18,988 nt of DNA from positions 1 to 18,988 of the forward strand of contig JAVBPH010000102.1 of the NCBI GenBank assembly GCA_031549725.1. Reading direction: 5' to 3'. The translations under genes were made by a program, and so were the position numbers. Positions 1 to 5,965 of the stretch are shown one piece after another (within the stretch, counting starts at the first letter, position 1; each line of letters begins with the position of its first letter). The stretch is from UBA937 sp031549725 (lineage in GTDB: Bacteria > Spirochaetota > Spirochaetia > Treponematales > Breznakiellaceae). The notes under the pieces were generated by a model. That model was not told the origin of the DNA. It saw only the letters and a program-made list of their open reading frames with translations, and made no database searches.

Positions 1-1
1 T

Positions 2-176
2 TTATTCGGAAGTCTGGTTTAATACCCCGCGGCTTGCCGCGGCCCAGAGGACTCGCAGCTTACAAGTTATGGTATTAAACCAGACGGTATTATAAATTTC
101 CTCTCGAACGAAACTCCCCGAGGCATAGTTATACGGTTCTATAGATACCCCGAGGCTCTGCCTCGGGGAGGTTCAT
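2..176. mobile_element. Structured repeat, copy 1 (non-autonomous IS200/IS605-like element)
   Basis: This is a 171-bp unit (6-176) preceded by TTAT (2-5). It is about 92% identical, without gaps, to 16593-16763 by hand alignment (13 mismatches). It begins TCGGAAGTCTGG and ends GGTTCAT. Perfect 15-bp inverted arms GTCTGGTTTAATACC (12-26) and its complement (71-85) enclose a GC hairpin (27-33/36-42). A second hairpin lies at the right end (148-156/160-168). There is no coding capacity. In this copy CTCCCCGAGGC (114-124) can also pair with GCCTCGGGGAG (160-170), which competes with the local right hairpin. Both copies share the left TTAT and the right TTCAT, which fits insertion 3' of a fixed tetranucleotide without target duplication. 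No transposase is in the window. The family assignment is inference. Confidence 0.75.
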
Positions 177-255
177 ATGGATTTTCCCTGCCGGACCCTG
201 TGTCCCTCCCGGGTTGTTTTCTTCTTCCTCTGTGTAAGTCCCGTATCCGATGGAA

Positions 256-292
256 AATGTTCCCGGCGGGTTTTCCACCCATCGGGAACATT
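256..292 (-). terminator. Terminator-like hairpin after the aldo/keto reductase gene
   Basis: Perfect 10-bp arms AATGTTCCCG (256-265) and CGGGAACATT (283-292) lie about 20 bases past the stop codon of the minus-strand aldo/keto reductase. Reading the minus strand, the hairpin runs into a short T run (ATTTTCC), so it is a modest intrinsic terminator. The rest of 177-314 shows no gene. Confidence 0.5.
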
Positions 293-314
293 AGAGCAGG
301 CACACTTCGGACCA

Positions 315-1445
315 TTATGCTTCAAGCAGTTTGGCCGCCTTGGCTAATTCGCTGATAATAGGAATGCTTTGGGGACATACGGTTTCACACTGCCCGCAGC
401 TGATACAGGCGGATGCTTTTCCGGAACCCATGGTTTCCCATCCGTACATTCCCTTTGCCCTGGCCAAATTCTGATAAATCAGATAATCGTTGACAGTGCT
501 GAATACCCCCGGTATGGCAATATTCTGGGGGCAGCCCTTGAGACAGTACTGGCAATTTGTACAGGGAACCTGGGGGATCCCGGCCAGTTCCTGCTGGACC
601 TGTTTAATCACCTTCTGTTCATCGGTATTGAGGGGTTTGAAATCTTCCATGAAAGAAAGGTTATCCTTCATCTGTTCCAGGGTGGACATGCCGCTGAGCA
701 CCGTGATAATCCCCTCCAGGGAAGCCGCATAACGGATAGCCCATGATGCCTGGGATGCATCCGGATTGGCCTGTTTGAGAATCTTCGCCGCTGTTTCCGG
801 CAGGTTTGCCAATGCTCCGCCTTTGACCGGTTCCATAATAACCACGGGTTTGCCGTGTTTCCCGGCGACCTCATAGCATTTCCCCGATTCAATCTCAATA
901 CTGTTCCAATCCGCATAATTGATTTGAAGCTGGACAAAGTCCATTTCGGGATGTCTGGTTAATATTTCATCCAAATGACCGGATTTGGCATGCATGGAAA
1001 AACCTAAATGTCTGATGCGGCCTTCCTTCTTTTGTTCCGCCAGGAAATCCCATATTCCGTACCGGTCAAAATATTCTGTCCGGCTGTTCCCCTTTCCGCC
1101 CAGGTTGTGCATCAGATAAAAGTCGAAATAACCCAGGCCGGTGCGTTTCAAGGATATCTGGAACATATTCCGGGCATCCTCCGCCGTCGGAGCGGCCCAT
1201 GCGGGCATTTTTGTGGCAAACTGGAATTGTTCCCGGGGATAACGGTCCACCAGCGCCTCCTTGGCGGCGGATTCGGACTTGCCGTTCAGATAACCCAGGG
1301 CTGTATCAAAATAGGTAAAACCCTTTTGCATAAATAAATCGACCATCTGCTTTAATTGTTTAATGTCCACGGTTTCGCCCATCATGGGCAGCCGCATCAG
1401 GCCAAACCCCAGTTTTGGGATGTTTTTGCCAATATAATCCTGCAT
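315..1445 (-). CDS. Aldo/keto reductase with C-terminal 4Fe-4S ferredoxin domain
   Basis: The 376-residue protein has an aldo/keto reductase barrel followed by a ferredoxin-like tail. The start matches the family N-terminus (KLGFGLMRLP), and the expected tetrad is visible: D47 and Y52 (FDTALGY), K79 (ATK) and H113 (LMHN). The tail carries two cysteine clusters, CTNCQYCLKGCP and CISCGQCETVCP, enough for two 4Fe-4S centres. This architecture (COG1453 type) is common in anaerobes. It is expected to reduce or oxidise small carbonyl compounds, with electrons possibly passing through the clusters, but the substrate is unknown. The ATG is supported by AGGAGA eight bases upstream. The gene is monocistronic, with a candidate promoter at 1622-1650 and a hairpin-bearing leader. 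Confidence 0.93.
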   Translation of the reverse strand: MQDYIGKNIPKLGFGLMRLPMMGETVDIKQLKQMVDLFMQKGFTYFDTALGYLNGKSESAAKEALVDRYPREQFQFATKMPAWAAPTAEDARNMFQISLKRTGLGYFDFYLMHNLGGKGNSRTEYFDRYGIWDFLAEQKKEGRIRHLGFSMHAKSGHLDEILTRHPEMDFVQLQINYADWNSIEIESGKCYEVAGKHGKPVVIMEPVKGGALANLPETAAKILKQANPDASQASWAIRYAASLEGIITVLSGMSTLEQMKDNLSFMEDFKPLNTDEQKVIKQVQQELAGIPQVPCTNCQYCLKGCPQNIAIPGVFSTVNDYLIYQNLARAKGMYGWETMGSGKASACISCGQCETVCPQSIPIISELAKAAKLLEA

Positions 1446-1492
1446 AATTTTTTCTCCTGTCTTTTTATTCGCATGTGGGTTTTAGGACGTTT

Positions 1493-1519
1493 CCCCTGAA
1501 CAAAAGATTTGTTCAGGGG
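1493..1519 (-). promoter_or_regulatory. Stable hairpin in the aldo/keto reductase leader
   Basis: CCCCTGAACAAA (1493-1504) and TTTGTTCAGGGG (1508-1519) form a perfect 12-bp stem with a three-base loop. It is 48 bases upstream of the aldo/keto reductase start, in the stretch that would be its 5' leader. On the minus strand it is followed by AAAC rather than a T run, so it does not look like a terminator. A second short hairpin, GTACAC-CTTC-GTGTAC, lies at 1565-1580. Apart from these and the hairpin at 1709-1732 (TGCCATAG/CTATGGCA), 1446-1774 holds nothing I can call. Confidence 0.45.
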
Positions 1520-1621
1520 TTTAAAACCGCTGCAATTCATACCCTCAGAACCAACATACCCTCTGTACACCTTCGTGTACGGGCTTCAGGGCGGGGGTGT
1601 TGATTTTGACAATAATATTAT

Positions 1622-1650
1622 CATATACCGCTGAATTTGTGTCTTATCAA
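1622..1650 (-). promoter_or_regulatory. Candidate promoter for the aldo/keto reductase
   Basis: On the minus strand TTGATA (1645-1650) is followed after 17 bases by TATATG (1622-1627). The -35 matches five of six consensus bases and the -10 four of six. Transcription would start near 1615, giving a leader of about 170 nt that contains the two hairpins at 1565-1580 and 1493-1519. This is motif evidence only. Confidence 0.4.
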
Positions 1651-1774
1651 TATGTTCCTTCATCATATTTTATTCATAACTGTCCGGATTTCTGTTACCA
1701 TAAGCATATGCCATAGAGTAACCCCTATGGCAAGAGGGGCGGGGCATAAAAGATTCAGATGAACCATGCAGACA

Positions 1775-1805
1775 AATAAGCACCGGAAAATTTCCGGTGC
1801 TTATT
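1775..1805. terminator. Perfect palindrome, possible terminator
   Basis: AATAAGCACCGGAAA (1775-1789) and its exact complement (1791-1805) are separated by one base. The hairpin lies about 75 bases beyond the stop of the minus-strand exported protein. On the minus strand its own 3' arm ends CTTATTTG, with only a weak T run. It may act bidirectionally or be a second, backup terminator after the hairpin at 1833-1859. Confidence 0.5.
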
Positions 1806-1832
1806 AAAAAGATAAAGGGTGATAATTGTTAT

Positions 1833-1859
1833 ATCCCCGGGAACCGAATTCCCGGGGAT
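1833..1859 (-). terminator. Hairpin just after the small exported-protein gene
   Basis: ATCCCCGGGAA (1833-1843) and TTCCCGGGGAT (1849-1859) form an 11-bp stem with loop CCGAA, starting 20 bases after the stop codon. It is followed on the minus strand by ATAACAATT, with no T tract. It probably works as a 3' end stabiliser or, with the next hairpin, as a terminator. Confidence 0.45.
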
Positions 1860-1878
1860 CTTCTTATGGGAACTTCTG

Positions 1879-2325
1879 TTACCTTCTGCCCCTCTGGTCC
1901 ATCGCAGGAGGAGGATTTCCCTGTTTCTGCTGGGGTGCCATGTTTCTCCGGGGCATCATTCCTGCGTGGTTATGGGGGGTCGGCAGGTCATAACTTTTTC
2001 CATTAAAAGTCAGCTTGGTTGAACGGAAAAACTGATACTCCGGGGCTTCCGGGATAGGAAATCCGTATCCTTCCAGGGTTACGGTGGCGCCTTCTTTTAA
2101 TCCGTCAATAAATCCGATAAGATGCTGAAAACCCGCAACATAGTAGGTTTTGTTGTTGCTTTGCAGGGCAATCATCCCGTTTACCAGGGCAAGTTTTCCG
2201 TTTATCGTGGAAACCTCCTTGGGCTGCTGAACCTGCGGTCTGGGAGGCTGACCCATGGTCTGGGCACTCAGGGTCCCCGCAAATACCAAACCTGTCACGA
2301 GCAGGATAGCTATCTTCTTCTTCAT
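1879..2325 (-). CDS. Small exported protein of unknown function
   Basis: The 148-residue protein starts with a clear Sec signal peptide: MKKK, a hydrophobic run (residues 5-18), then TLSAQ with probable cleavage after SA. The mature part is Gln/Pro/Met-rich at its start (PPRPQVQQP) and end (MMPRRNMAPQQKQGNPPPAMDQ), with a central beta-rich segment (ING KLALVNGMIALQSNNKTYYVAGFQHLIGFIDGLKEGATVTLEGYG). The middle resembles small OB- or SH3-like periplasmic modules in general shape only. I do not recognise a named family. GGAGAT precedes the ATG by eight bases. A perfect 14-bp palindrome sits between its likely promoter and start codon, suggesting a dedicated regulator. Confidence 0.8.
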   Translation of the reverse strand: MKKKIAILLVTGLVFAGTLSAQTMGQPPRPQVQQPKEVSTINGKLALVNGMIALQSNNKTYYVAGFQHLIGFIDGLKEGATVTLEGYGFPIPEAPEYQFFRSTKLTFNGKSYDLPTPHNHAGMMPRRNMAPQQKQGNPPPAMDQRGRR

Positions 2326-2355
2326 AATAAATCTCCATATTCACATTCTCTGGTT

Positions 2356-2369
2356 GGTGATATATCACC
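2356..2369. promoter_or_regulatory. 14-bp palindrome, possible operator
   Basis: GGTGATATATCACC is a perfect inverted repeat 31 bases upstream of the exported protein's ATG and just downstream of a candidate minus-strand promoter (2385-2411). A repressor bound here would sit at about +9 to +22 of the transcript. No regulator gene is adjacent, so the partner is unknown. Confidence 0.45.
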
Positions 2370-2384
2370 ATCAGTCAACGACTA

Positions 2385-2411
2385 TTTATATATAAGCAAA
2401 TAGCGTGCCAA
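2385..2411 (-). promoter_or_regulatory. Candidate promoter for the small exported protein
   Basis: On the minus strand TTGGCA (2406-2411) and TATAAA (2385-2390) are separated by 15 bases in an AT-rich stretch. Both hexamers match consensus at five of six positions, but the spacer is short, so confidence is limited. Confidence 0.35.
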
Positions 2412-2447
2412 AATTAAGATAAAATCAAAAATATTAATAAAAGGTGT

Positions 2448-2472
2448 TAAGTACTTGTATTATATGTACTTA
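2448..2472. promoter_or_regulatory. Inverted repeat TAAGTAC-N11-GTACTTA
   Basis: TAAGTAC (2448-2454) and GTACTTA (2466-2472) form a perfect 7-bp inverted repeat across an 11-base AT-rich spacer, in the gap between the divergent exported-protein and dehydrogenase genes. The spacing suits a dimeric DNA-binding protein on one face. It is upstream of the promoter at 2607-2635. The remainder of 2412-2606 shows no gene. Confidence 0.35.
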
Positions 2473-2606
2473 CGATAGTGTACAAGGATTGATGCATATT
2501 CGGTCTATAAAAATCTGGGGGAGTGTCCTCTGTGTCGGAGGTGGGAAAATTTTTCCCATGTGACTTTTTTTCCTGTTCATTCAAAAAAATTGAAACGGTA
2601 TTTTAA

Positions 2607-2635
2607 TTGATACGGCCTGAAAATCACATTATACT
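2607..2635 (+). promoter_or_regulatory. Sigma-70-type promoter for the dehydrogenase pair
   Basis: TTGATA (2607-2612), a 17-base spacer and TATACT (2630-2635) give five of six matches in both hexamers. The start would be near 2642, so the mRNA would have a leader of about 185 nt before the ATG at 2829. The leader has no open reading frame that I can defend. Confidence 0.6.
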
Positions 2636-2828
2636 TAAGGAAAATAAGCTGGTTTCAAAACCTGATATGTTAAAATCCTCCCGTCCCATTTCAAAACGTA
2701 TGTTAGACCGGAGAAAATAACCCGGGTCTGTGCCGGTATAAAACAATTGTGCTTGAATTAGGGTATACCAAAGGAAACCTTCTAAAAGCTGAAGTTTTTG
2801 CAAGTTTCCATTATCGAGAGGAAGTCGT

Positions 2829-3644
2829 ATGAAGGATGTAAAGGATAAAACCGTACTGATTACCGGTGGTGCCAGCGGAATAGGCCGCCTGGTGGGTCTC
2901 ACCTTGGCAGCCCGGGGAGCCAAAATTCTGGTGTGGGATCTGAATGCCGGGAATATCACCAAACTTGAAGAGGAAGCCCGGGGTCGGGGATTTTTCATAA
3001 AAGGCTGGGTCTGTGATGTGTCCAACAAGGATGAAGTGTACAGGCTGGCTGAAATCGTAAAAGCCGAAGTAGGGCCGGTGGATATTCTGGTCAATAATGC
3101 CGGGGTAGTTTCCGGATCATCATTCCTGGAAACTCCGGATGAAAAAATCCTGAAAACCATGGAAGTCAATACCCAAGCCCAATTCTGGACAACTAAAGCC
3201 TTCCTGCCAGCCATGATTGAACGGAACACGGGCCACCTGGTAACCATCTCCTCCGCGGCGGGTATTATTGGGGTAACCGGCCTGGCGGATTATTCCGCCA
3301 GCAAATTCGCGGCCTTTGGTTTTCATGAGGCTATCAGAATGGAACTCCGCCGTCTTAAGAGCCGGGTCCGGACCACCGTGGTTTGCCCGTTTTTTATTGA
3401 TACGGGGATGTTCCAGGGAGTAAAAACAAGGTTTCCCCTTCTCCTGCCAATCCTTAAACCGGAATATGCCGCCCGCAGGATCTGCAGGGCAATTTTACAT
3501 AATCAGAAGCGGCTCATCATGCCCAGGTTTGTGTACGCCGTTTATATGATCCGGCTGCTCCCGGTGGGCGCCTTTGATGCCATCGCCGATTTTTTTGGAA
3601 TAAACCATACCATGGATAACTTTACCGGAAGGACAAAATCATGA
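2829..3644 (+). CDS. Short-chain dehydrogenase, SDR16C / retinol dehydrogenase 10-like
   Basis: The 271-residue classical SDR should oxidise or reduce an alcohol/carbonyl pair with NAD(P). Visible motifs are the nucleotide-binding TGGASGIG (12-19), acidic D37 at the end of beta-2 (suggesting NAD preference), NNAG (89-92), N114, catalytic serine in ISSAAG (141-142) and YSASK (Y155, K159). The C-terminal half (PFFIDTGMFQGV and the closing INHTMDNFTGR) resembles the SDR16C group, known in animals as retinol and fatty-alcohol dehydrogenases. GAGAGGAAG precedes the ATG. The stop codon overlaps the next start as ATGA, so it is coupled to an aldehyde dehydrogenase. The pair suggests alcohol to aldehyde to acid conversion of a hydrophobic substrate; this is inferred from context, not shown. 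Confidence 0.9.
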   Translation: MKDVKDKTVLITGGASGIGRLVGLTLAARGAKILVWDLNAGNITKLEEEARGRGFFIKGWVCDVSNKDEVYRLAEIVKAEVGPVDILVNNAGVVSGSSFLETPDEKILKTMEVNTQAQFWTTKAFLPAMIERNTGHLVTISSAAGIIGVTGLADYSASKFAAFGFHEAIRMELRRLKSRVRTTVVCPFFIDTGMFQGVKTRFPLLLPILKPEYAARRICRAILHNQKRLIMPRFVYAVYMIRLLPVGAFDAIADFFGINHTMDNFTGRTKS

Positions 3645-5152
3645 AAAACCCTGAAACCGATATGTATGCATCTTCAAAGGAAGATGTGGCCCGCCGGATT
3701 TCCGCAGCCCGGACCGCCCAGGCTGGCTGGGCTGCCCTTCCTGTTAAGGAACGTTCCCGCCGTCTTAAAATCCTGGGGAAATATATAAGTTCCCAGGGGG
3801 AAACCATGGCGGAACTTATCCATGAAGACAATGGAAAACTCAAACTGGATGCATTGGTTACTGAGGTGCTGCCGGCTGCCATGGCTGTTTCGTATTATTG
3901 CAGGCAGGGAAAATCCGTTTTAAAAGATAAAAAAATCTCCGGCGGAAATCCGCTGATGTTCAACAAGAAAAGCCGGATTATGTATGAACCCTATGGGGTG
4001 GTGGGAATTATTTCGCCCTGGAATTATCCCTTTGCCATCCCCTTTTCCGAAATTGTCATGGCCCTCCTGGCGGGCAACGGGGTAATCCTTAAGGTTGCCA
4101 GGGATACCCAAAAAACCGGCAGGCTTCTGGCGGACATATTCCGGCAGGCGGATCTTCCGGAAAATCTCTTTTCCTATGTGGAGCTTCCCGGAAAAGATGC
4201 GGGACCTGCCTTTATAGAAGGCGGGGTGGATAAGCTGTTTTTTACGGGTTCCACAACGGTAGGGAGGGAACTCATGGCCCTGGCCGCTCCCAGGCTCCTG
4301 CCCCTGGTATTGGAACTGGGCGGCGCGGATGCAGCGGTGGTATGCGCCGATGCGGATCTTGACCGGGCAGCCCTGGGAATCCTCTGGGCTGGTTTTTCCA
4401 ACGCCGGCCAGTCCTGCGGAGGGGCCCAGCGGATTCTGGTCCACCGGGATGTGTACGGGCTTTTCCTGGAAAAATTAAGTTCCCTGGTTAAGGGGCTTCG
4501 GGTCGGTGCAGGCCTAAACGATGATATGGGCCCGATGATTTCCCTGCAGCAGAAAAAAGCAGTGCAGAAACAGATTTCAGAATGCACTAGCCAGGGCGCG
4601 GTTATTACTGCCCGGAGTGCCCGGGGCGATTTTGCTGATGATAGTCCCTTTGCCCCGGCTATACTCCTGACCAACCTGACCCTGGATATGCCGATTATGA
4701 AGGATGAGATTTTTGGCCCTGTGGCCGGCGTGTATCCCGTGGAGGACGATGATGAGGCTATCCGTATTGCCAATGCATCCGTCTATGGCCTTACCGGATC
4801 GGTCTGGTCCAGGGACAGAAAACGGGCGAAAAATATAGCCCGGCAGCTCCGGGCAGGGGCCATCATGATCAACGATCATCTCATGAGCCACGGCCTGGCG
4901 GAAACTCCCTGGGGAGGATTCGGCGATTCCGGCATAGGCCGGACCCATGGCGAGATGGGCCTGCTTGAAATGGTAAGACCCAAGGTCCTGGTGGATGACA
5001 CCCTTCCCGGTGCAAAACGGAACCTCTGGTGGCACCCCTATTCGGAGAGAATCTACCAGGGCATGGAAGCAATTCTTTCCATGGTTGGTTCTTTCCGGTT
5101 AAGATCTGTCCCGGCGGTGCTGAAGATTTTTTTCACCTACTGGAAAAAATAA
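3641..5152 (+). CDS. NAD(P)-dependent aldehyde dehydrogenase
   Basis: The 503-residue protein spans a complete ALDH fold. It contains PWNYP (126-130, with N128 of the oxyanion hole), K151 (in LKVAR, where most relatives have KPSE), the FTGST turn (201-205), general base E225 in ELGG, nucleophile C259 in GQSCGG, and EIFGPV near the C-terminus. It should oxidise an aldehyde to its acid, or an acyl-CoA if CoA-dependent, which the sequence does not decide. The C-terminal tail (FRLRSVPAVLKIFFTYWKK) is hydrophobic/basic, reminiscent of membrane-associating tails in fatty aldehyde dehydrogenases. It overlaps the upstream SDR by four bases (ATGA), so the two are translated together and probably act in sequence. 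Confidence 0.93.
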   Translation: MKNPETDMYASSKEDVARRISAARTAQAGWAALPVKERSRRLKILGKYISSQGETMAELIHEDNGKLKLDALVTEVLPAAMAVSYYCRQGKSVLKDKKISGGNPLMFNKKSRIMYEPYGVVGIISPWNYPFAIPFSEIVMALLAGNGVILKVARDTQKTGRLLADIFRQADLPENLFSYVELPGKDAGPAFIEGGVDKLFFTGSTTVGRELMALAAPRLLPLVLELGGADAAVVCADADLDRAALGILWAGFSNAGQSCGGAQRILVHRDVYGLFLEKLSSLVKGLRVGAGLNDDMGPMISLQQKKAVQKQISECTSQGAVITARSARGDFADDSPFAPAILLTNLTLDMPIMKDEIFGPVAGVYPVEDDDEAIRIANASVYGLTGSVWSRDRKRAKNIARQLRAGAIMINDHLMSHGLAETPWGGFGDSGIGRTHGEMGLLEMVRPKVLVDDTLPGAKRNLWWHPYSERIYQGMEAILSMVGSFRLRSVPAVLKIFFTYWKK

Positions 5153-5170
5153 TTTTTTCTTTATGAGCCT

Positions 5171-5204
5171 CCGGCTTTTCATGAATTTCAGTGCAGGAAG
5201 CCGG
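5171..5204 (+). other. Loose hairpin after the aldehyde dehydrogenase
   Basis: CCGGCTT (5171-5177) and AAGCCGG (5198-5204) pair across a 20-base loop shortly after the stop codon. There is no T tract behind it, so it is only a weak candidate for an operon end. Confidence 0.25.
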
Positions 5205-5235
5205 TTCCGCCGGATAAAAGTTGGTCCCCCTCCCG

Positions 5236-5706
5236 GGTGATTTCGAGAACCTCAATCACCGGGAGTCTCTGGTCCCTGAGGCTCTCGAAGGGCCTGTAAC
5301 AGAAAAGCTCATTCTCTCCGGTGATTTCGAGAGCCTCAATCACCGAAGTCCCTGGTCCCTGAGGCTCTCGAAGGGCCTGTAACGGAAAAGCTCATTCTCT
5401 CCGGTGATTTCGAGAGCCTCAATCACCGAAGTCCCTGGTCCCTGAGGCTCTCGAAGGGCCTGTAACGGAAAAGCTGGTTCTCCCGGGTGATTTCGAGAAC
5501 CTCAATCACCGGGAATCCCTGGTCCCTGAGGCTCTCGAAGGGCCTGTAACGGAAAAGCTGGTTCTCCCGGGTGATTCCGAGAGCCCCAATCACACCGGAG
5601 TCTCTGGTCCCTGAGGCTCTCGAAGGGCCTGCAGCAGAAAAGCTCATTCTCTCCGGTGATTTCGAGAGCCTCAATCACCGAAGTTTGCCCTTGACCCTGT
5701 CGAAGG
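5236..5706. repeat. Six tandem repeats of about 84 bp with alternative hairpins
   Basis: The core GGTGATT starts at 5236, 5320, 5403, 5486, 5570 and 5655, a period of 83-85 bp. Each unit holds a local hairpin, GGTGATT ... AATCACC (for example 5403-5409/5421-5427). Its loop, TTCGAGAGCCTCA (5409-5421), is exactly complementary to TGAGGCTCTCGAA (5443-5455), so two folds compete within each unit. Units fall into two sub-types (CTCATTCTCTCC and CTGGTTCTCCCG linkers), and the last is degenerate, ending CCCTGTCGAAGG. The CCCTGAG-GCTCTCGAAGG part resembles a REP-like motif (CCCTGAGCCTGTCGAAGG) that I recall as widespread in bacterial genomes. The array fills most of the gap between the aldehyde dehydrogenase and the cNMP/GGDEF genes, and codes for nothing convincing. 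Confidence 0.9.
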
Positions 5707-5782
5707 AATATACCTTCCGGAGAAAAATGATCCTCATATACATTTTGAATTTATCATGCCTTCCTGCATCGGGTTTTTTTAT

Positions 5783-5811
5783 TTGCATAACCCCTGACAT
5801 CAGTATATACT
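5783..5811 (+). promoter_or_regulatory. Candidate promoter for the cNMP/GGDEF operon
   Basis: TTGCAT (5783-5788), a 17-base spacer and TATACT (5806-5811) lie 155 bases upstream of the first gene. A perfect TATAAT occurs further down (5857-5862) but with a poor -35 (TTCCTG, 17 bases up), so a second start near 5869 is possible. Confidence 0.45.
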
Positions 5812-5880
5812 TCTACAGTGTCATGGCAGATACTTCCTGTATTTCCATGAAACCGGTATAATAATGCTATTATGCTGAAA

Positions 5881-5937
5881 TTTTTCAAAATATCAGATTT
5901 TGAAAAGACCTCGGTGGGTATTATTCCAATAACCCAC
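5881..5937. repeat. Palindrome of the TTTTTCAAAA family plus a second hairpin
   Basis: TTTTTCAAAAT (5881-5891) and ATTTTGAAAAG (5897-5907) form an 11-bp near-perfect stem with loop ATCAG. The same palindrome family recurs at 18855-18885 and 18960-18988. It is followed by GTGGGTATT / AATAACCCAC (5914-5937), a stem with one bulge. Both fall in the leader of the cNMP/GGDEF operon, the second ending 28 bases before the ATG. Confidence 0.6.
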
Positions 5938-5965
5938 TAAAATCCTGGGAGTATAGATAGGAAGA

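Noticed and set aside
1606..1628. Plus-strand promoter with TTGACA at 1606-1611
   Set aside because: The only -10-like sequence (TATACC at 1624) is 12 bases away and no plus-strand gene follows.
2624..3247. Long minus-strand open frame opposite the SDR gene
   Set aside because: The plus strand encodes a complete SDR with all family motifs. The reverse frame has no known motif and no ribosome-binding site.
4174..4773. Long minus-strand open frame opposite the aldehyde dehydrogenase
   Set aside because: Mirror of a well-conserved enzyme in GC-rich codons; low-complexity Ser/Pro/Ala-rich sequence without homology.
5423..5674. Minus-strand open frame of 83 codons inside the tandem array
   Set aside because: It exists only because the repeat unit is near a multiple of three; other units are 83 or 85 bp and break the frame. 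It has no ribosome-binding site and its protein is just the repeat translated.
5236..5706. CRISPR array
   Set aside because: The whole 84-bp unit is conserved, so there are no unique spacers, and no cas genes are present.
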